Shown in pieces: positions 60,947 through 64,000 of a stretch of 64,000 bases of DNA; within the stretch, counting starts at the first letter, position 1; the number at the start of each line of letters is the position of its first letter. Made by a program: the position numbers and the translations under genes. Source of the stretch: Paenibacillus hunanensis (lineage in GTDB: Bacteria; Bacillota; Bacilli; Paenibacillales; Paenibacillaceae); NCBI RefSeq assembly GCF_014645615.1, contig NZ_BMMB01000007.1:186001-250000 (forward strand), read 5' to 3'. The notes under the pieces are model-generated. The model searched no databases and had not been told where the DNA came from. It saw only the letters and a list, made by a program, of their open reading frames with translations.

Positions 60947-61768
60947 ATGTTGAGATCCATGTATTCCGGTGTTGCGGGTATGAAAGGCTTTCAAACCAAG
61001 TTGGACGTTATCGGTAACAACATTGCGAACGTTAATACAGTAGGTTTTAAGAAATCTCGCGTTATGTTCCAGGATATTTTGAGCCAGACCACTAAAGGGG
61101 TTACAGCTCCAGTAGCAGATACAAGCGGGGGTGTGAACGCACAGCAGGTAGGTCTGGGTAGCCGTGTTTCTTCTATTGATACACTGCATCTGGCAGGTAG
61201 CGCGCAAACGACGAACAATCCGACTGACCTTCGTATCGATGGTGATGGATTCTTCGCAGTAAAGCTGTCTGCTGACCAGCAGGTTCCTTATCTGACTCGT
61301 GCAGGTGACTTCCACGTCGACTCCGCACGTCAGCTCGTAACTTCGGATGGCGGTCTTGTAGTAGATACAGGTGGTACACCAATTACGATTCCGGATACTG
61401 CGGTTTCATTTAGTATCCAGGCCAATGGTACAATTTTGCTGACTAACGCTGATGGAACAACTGAAAATGGTGCTCAGCTCGGTATTGCCAAGGTTGTTAA
61501 CCCTGAAGGTTTGGAAAAAATCGGTGGTAGCTTATACCGTGTAACACCGAATGCTGTAACAGATGGCGATCTCGGTGATCTGGTAGCAGCTGGTGATGCA
61601 ACAGCTGGAACAGGCTCTATCGTTGCTGGACAGCTGGAAATGTCGAACGTCGACCTCACTGACGAGTTTACTGAAATGATCGTTGCTCAGCGTGGCTTCC
61701 AGGCGAACTCCCGTATCATCACAACTTCGGATGATATCCTGCAAGAATTGATCAACCTGAAACGTTAA
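60947..61768 (+). CDS. flgE: flagellar hook protein (FlgE/FlgG family)
   Basis: A 273-residue hook or distal-rod protein. It begins M-L-R-S-M-Y-S-G-V-A-G-M-K-G-F-Q-T-K-L-D-V-I-G-N-N-I-A-N-V-N-T-V-G-F-K, the usual start of this group. The C-terminus has V-A-Q-R-G-F-Q-A-N-S-R-I-I-T-T-S-D. The short length and place after flgD match the B. subtilis hook gene, which has been named flgG and later flgE. ATG 60947 follows AGGAGGAAATTATTC. Confidence 0.92.
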   Translation: MLRSMYSGVAGMKGFQTKLDVIGNNIANVNTVGFKKSRVMFQDILSQTTKGVTAPVADTSGGVNAQQVGLGSRVSSIDTLHLAGSAQTTNNPTDLRIDGDGFFAVKLSADQQVPYLTRAGDFHVDSARQLVTSDGGLVVDTGGTPITIPDTAVSFSIQANGTILLTNADGTTENGAQLGIAKVVNPEGLEKIGGSLYRVTPNAVTDGDLGDLVAAGDATAGTGSIVAGQLEMSNVDLTDEFTEMIVAQRGFQANSRIITTSDDILQELINLKR

Positions 61769-61911
61769 GATGAACGAGGCCATAGAGGGAGAGTTATTCC
61801 TACTCCCTCTGTTTGGCAGTCATGCTATCGTTTTTTGTTCACTATGTGCTATCTCTACACAAAATGCACATATTATAAAAGGTATAGACAGATATTCAAG
61901 GAGGGGTATTG

Positions 61912-62136
61912 ATGATCCCGGTCACGCGGCTAAATGGTTCTCCCATGTGGCTTAACGCCCTGCTGATAGAAATGGTGGAAGAAACGCCAGATACGTATAT
62001 TACCCTAACGACAGGCAAACGCTTGATTGTGCTTGAAAAAGCCGAGCAAGTGACCAACCTGATTCGTGAGTATAATAAAAGCATAGGCACTCTTACTGGA
62101 ACGATTAAGGTGCAACATATGGAGGAATTGGAATGA
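61912..62136 (+). CDS. swrD: FlbD/SwrD family flagellar protein
   Basis: A 74-residue protein beginning M-I-P-V-T-R-L-N-G-S, with L-N-A-L-L-I-E and T-Y-I-T-L-T-T-G-K-R-L-I-V, the FlbD pattern. In B. subtilis SwrD (YlzI) boosts flagellar torque for swarming. The ATG at 61912 follows AAGGAGGGGTATTG and the TTG immediately before it is less well spaced. It overlaps fliL by four bases. Confidence 0.9.
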   Translation: MIPVTRLNGSPMWLNALLIEMVEETPDTYITLTTGKRLIVLEKAEQVTNLIREYNKSIGTLTGTIKVQHMEELE

Positions 62137-62618
62137 AAAAGTTATTGCCCTGGATTATCAGCGGGGTGCTCGCAGTGGGACTCATCGGCGTTGTTGCCTA
62201 TTTTCTGATTTTTGGAAATTTGCTCGGGAACAAACAACCGATGACAGCAGCCCAAGCCGCGGCGGCCGAAAAAGAAAAGATTGCACAAATGAGTGCTTCT
62301 GAAATTGCGGCAGTATCATCTGACATCACAGACCTTACAACGAATATGGCTGATCCGTCCTATGTCGTCAAAATGAGCTTTTCCTTCCAACTGGCAGACA
62401 AGGATGCAAAAGCAAACTTTGATCTGATCAAGGATTTGAAAGTGACGCCGATCATTATTCGAACACTTGCGGATACTAAGCCTGAAGACATTCAAAGTGC
62501 AGAAGGTATCGAGCAGCTGGATGCGAAGCTCATGAAGCTGATCAACAGCTCATTGCCAGAAGAAAGTGGTAAAGTAGTTGATGTTCAAGTATCGAACAAG
62601 ATTGTGAGCCCTCTCTAA
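62133..62618 (+). CDS. fliL: flagellar basal body-associated protein FliL
   Basis: A 161-residue single-pass membrane protein that supports the stator. The membrane segment is at about residues 8-29, followed by a periplasm-facing (outer) domain with helix A-A-A-E-K-E-K-I-A-Q-M and a C-terminal L-M-K-L-I-N-S-S-L-P-E-E-S-G-K-V-V-D-V-Q-V. It overlaps swrD by ATGA and precedes fliM by 55 bases. Confidence 0.92.
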   Translation: MKKLLPWIISGVLAVGLIGVVAYFLIFGNLLGNKQPMTAAQAAAAEKEKIAQMSASEIAAVSSDITDLTTNMADPSYVVKMSFSFQLADKDAKANFDLIKDLKVTPIIIRTLADTKPEDIQSAEGIEQLDAKLMKLINSSLPEESGKVVDVQVSNKIVSPL

Positions 62619-62673
62619 TCCAAAGCTAATCAAGCAGAAACCTAATCCTTTTATATCGCAAGGGGGTGAGATT

Positions 62674-63672
62674 ATGGTAGATGTATTATCCCAGGGAGAG
62701 ATTGATGCCCTTTTAGCAGCATTATCCTCCGGCGAAATGGATGCAGAGGAGCTCAAAAAAGAGGAGAGCGAGAAAAAGGTCAGAGTCTATGACTTTAAAC
62801 GGGCAGTTCGCTTTTCTAAAGATCATATCCGAAGCTTGACGCGGATTCATGAAAACTTTGCCCGTTACCTGACCACCTATTTCTCGGCTCAGCTACGTAC
62901 GTTTGTACAGATTAGTGTCGTACAGGTTGAGCAATTGCCTTATGATGAGTTTATCCGCTCCATTCCGAAAATGACGATCTTGAACATTTTTGAGGCAGAG
63001 CCGCTTGAAGGGAGAATGGTGCTGGAGGTTCATCCCAACATCGCCTTCGCTATGCTGGATCGCATGCTGGGAGGAACAGGAATAGCACCAACCAAAATCA
63101 ACGCGCTGACAGAGATTGAAACGACGATCATTGAACGTGTATTCAGCCGAACTTTTGAAAGTTTGCAGGAAGCCTGGAAAACGGTCATTGACCTTTCGCC
63201 GCGTATGGAAGCGCTGGAGACGAACCCACAATTTATGTCGCTTGTATCTCCAAACGAAACCATCGCCCTGATCTCGCTCAGTACAAAGATCGGTGATACC
63301 ACAGGTATGATCAATCTTTGTATCCCGCATGTCGTCATCGAGCCGATCATGAGTAAGCTGTCTGCGAACCATCTCTTTTTCTCGCAGAAAAAAGAGCCGG
63401 CATTGGAAGAAGTGGAGTCGCTGAAGCAGCGAGTGCATCGCGCTCAGCTTCCTGTCATTGCTGAGTTGGGCGAATCCAGACTTTCGATTCAGGAGTTTCT
63501 CAGCTTATCGGTGGGAGATGTTATTTCACTCAATAAGCCGATTCAACAGGATCTCTCGATCAAAATAGGCAATCAGCTCAAGTTCTATGGTAGTCCTGGT
63601 ACTGTAAAGGATCGGGTAGCCATTCAGATTAACGAAATCGTCAGTGAAGGAGTGGAAGGACTTGACGAGTAA
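62674..63672 (+). CDS. fliM: flagellar motor switch protein FliM
   Basis: A 332-residue C-ring protein that binds CheY-P and transmits switching. It starts M-V-D-V-L-S-Q-G-E-I-D-A-L-L, the CheY-binding peptide. The CheC-like middle domain contains G-G-T-G-I-A near residue 130. The C-terminal SpoA domain has S-V-G-D-V-I-S-L-N-K-P. ATG 62674 follows AGGGGGTGAGATT. It overlaps fliY by 11 bases. Confidence 0.96.
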   Translation: MVDVLSQGEIDALLAALSSGEMDAEELKKEESEKKVRVYDFKRAVRFSKDHIRSLTRIHENFARYLTTYFSAQLRTFVQISVVQVEQLPYDEFIRSIPKMTILNIFEAEPLEGRMVLEVHPNIAFAMLDRMLGGTGIAPTKINALTEIETTIIERVFSRTFESLQEAWKTVIDLSPRMEALETNPQFMSLVSPNETIALISLSTKIGDTTGMINLCIPHVVIEPIMSKLSANHLFFSQKKEPALEEVESLKQRVHRAQLPVIAELGESRLSIQEFLSLSVGDVISLNKPIQQDLSIKIGNQLKFYGSPGTVKDRVAIQINEIVSEGVEGLDE

Positions 63673-64000
63673 AGATTATTTGTCACAAGAAGAAATCGAT
63701 GCGCTACTTAAACAGTCGTCAGGTGAGGATAGTGGTTCCGCCACCTCCGCAGGCCAGACGGTTGACGATTTTCTGACACCGCTGGAGCAGGATGCGCTTG
63801 GCGAAATCGGTAATATCACCTTCGGTAGTGCAGCAACCGCGTTGTCTACGCTGCTGGGTCAAAAGGTAGATATTACGACTCCGCGTGTGGGTATCGTAAC
63901 GCGCTCCGAGTTTGAAAATGAGTTTCCCAAGCCTCATGTCGCTGTACACGTCGAATATGTGGATGGCTTTCAGGGTATCAACTCGCTCGTTATTCAGACA
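63662..64000 (+). CDS. fliY: flagellar motor switch phosphatase FliY (partial)
   Basis: The first 113 codons are present and the window ends inside the gene. The start is TTG 63662 inside the fliM end, after GGAAGGAC, giving M-T-S-K-D-Y-L-S-Q-E-E-I-D-A-L-L, again a CheY-binding motif. The following D-D-F-L-T-P-L-E-Q-D-A-L-G-E-I-G-N-I-T-F-G-S-A-A is the CheC-type phosphatase helix with the catalytic Glu and Asn. In Firmicutes FliY is FliN fused to a CheC-like domain; the FliN part would lie beyond the window. Confidence 0.93.
   Translation, partial: MTSKDYLSQEEIDALLKQSSGEDSGSATSAGQTVDDFLTPLEQDALGEIGNITFGSAATALSTLLGQKVDITTPRVGIVTRSEFENEFPKPHVAVHVEYVDGFQGINSLVIQT

Overview
The window looks like chromosome of a Firmicute close to Paenibacillus. 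The order of housekeeping genes (fabD-fabG-acpP-fabF-rnc-smc-ftsY, ylxM-ffh-rpsP-khpA-rimM-trmD-rplS-lepB-rbgA-rnhB, sucCD-dprA-topA-trmFO-hslVU, then the large flagellar operon starting at flgB) matches the Bacillus/Paenibacillus arrangement. Strong AGGAGG-type ribosome binding sites, frequent TTG/GTG starts and U-tailed terminators also fit Firmicutes. The genus is an inference from gene order and protein sequence; no rRNA is present.

Region 1 (1-8150): the end of fabD, then fatty-acid synthesis (fabG, acpP, fabF), RNase III, SMC and the SRP receptor FtsY. Region 2 (8670-9320): one hemolysin III/PAQR membrane protein between two terminators. Region 3 (9470-17840): SRP and translation genes, with two unrecognised genes lodged between trmD and rplS. 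The ylxM-ffh promoter sits inside a perfect 14-bp inverted repeat. Region 4 (18180-23640): a FliK-like protein coupled by ATGA overlap to a stand-alone FlhB C-terminal domain, then yraN and comM. An 11-bp tandem repeat (8 copies) lies just before yraN, and both yraN and comM carry unusual polar insertions.

Region 5 (23640-40000) is an accessory block between comM and sucC. It holds two orphan genes, a short element with perfect 14-bp terminal inverted repeats, a trehalose operon (treA-treP with treR) with two TreR operators, a nitronate monooxygenase, a DedA protein with a small methyltransferase, a two-component system, an EEP-family phosphatase, a YuiH-like molybdopterin protein, a 50-residue membrane peptide gene, a lipoprotein, and the ohr/ohrR peroxide pair.

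Region 6 (40260-49745): sucCD, dprA, topA, trmFO, hslV, hslU. Compared with B. subtilis, xerC (codV) and codY are missing from this order. Region 7 (49854-50584) is a very AT-rich stretch without genes. Region 8 (50585-64000): flgB-flgC-fliE-fliF-fliG-fliH-fliI-fliJ-ylxF-fliK-flgD-TIGR02530-like-flgE/G-swrD-fliL-fliM-fliY, which builds the basal body, export ATPase, hook and C-ring switch. Several of these proteins carry long Thr/Ser/Ala-rich stretches.

I found no CRISPR array, tRNA, rRNA, intact transposase or prophage. The most unusual signals are regulatory or structural: the ylxM inverted repeat, the 11-bp minisatellite before yraN, the terminal-inverted-repeat element at 25135-25305, and a divergent promoter with a 14-codon leader ORF sharing the tre -35 element.
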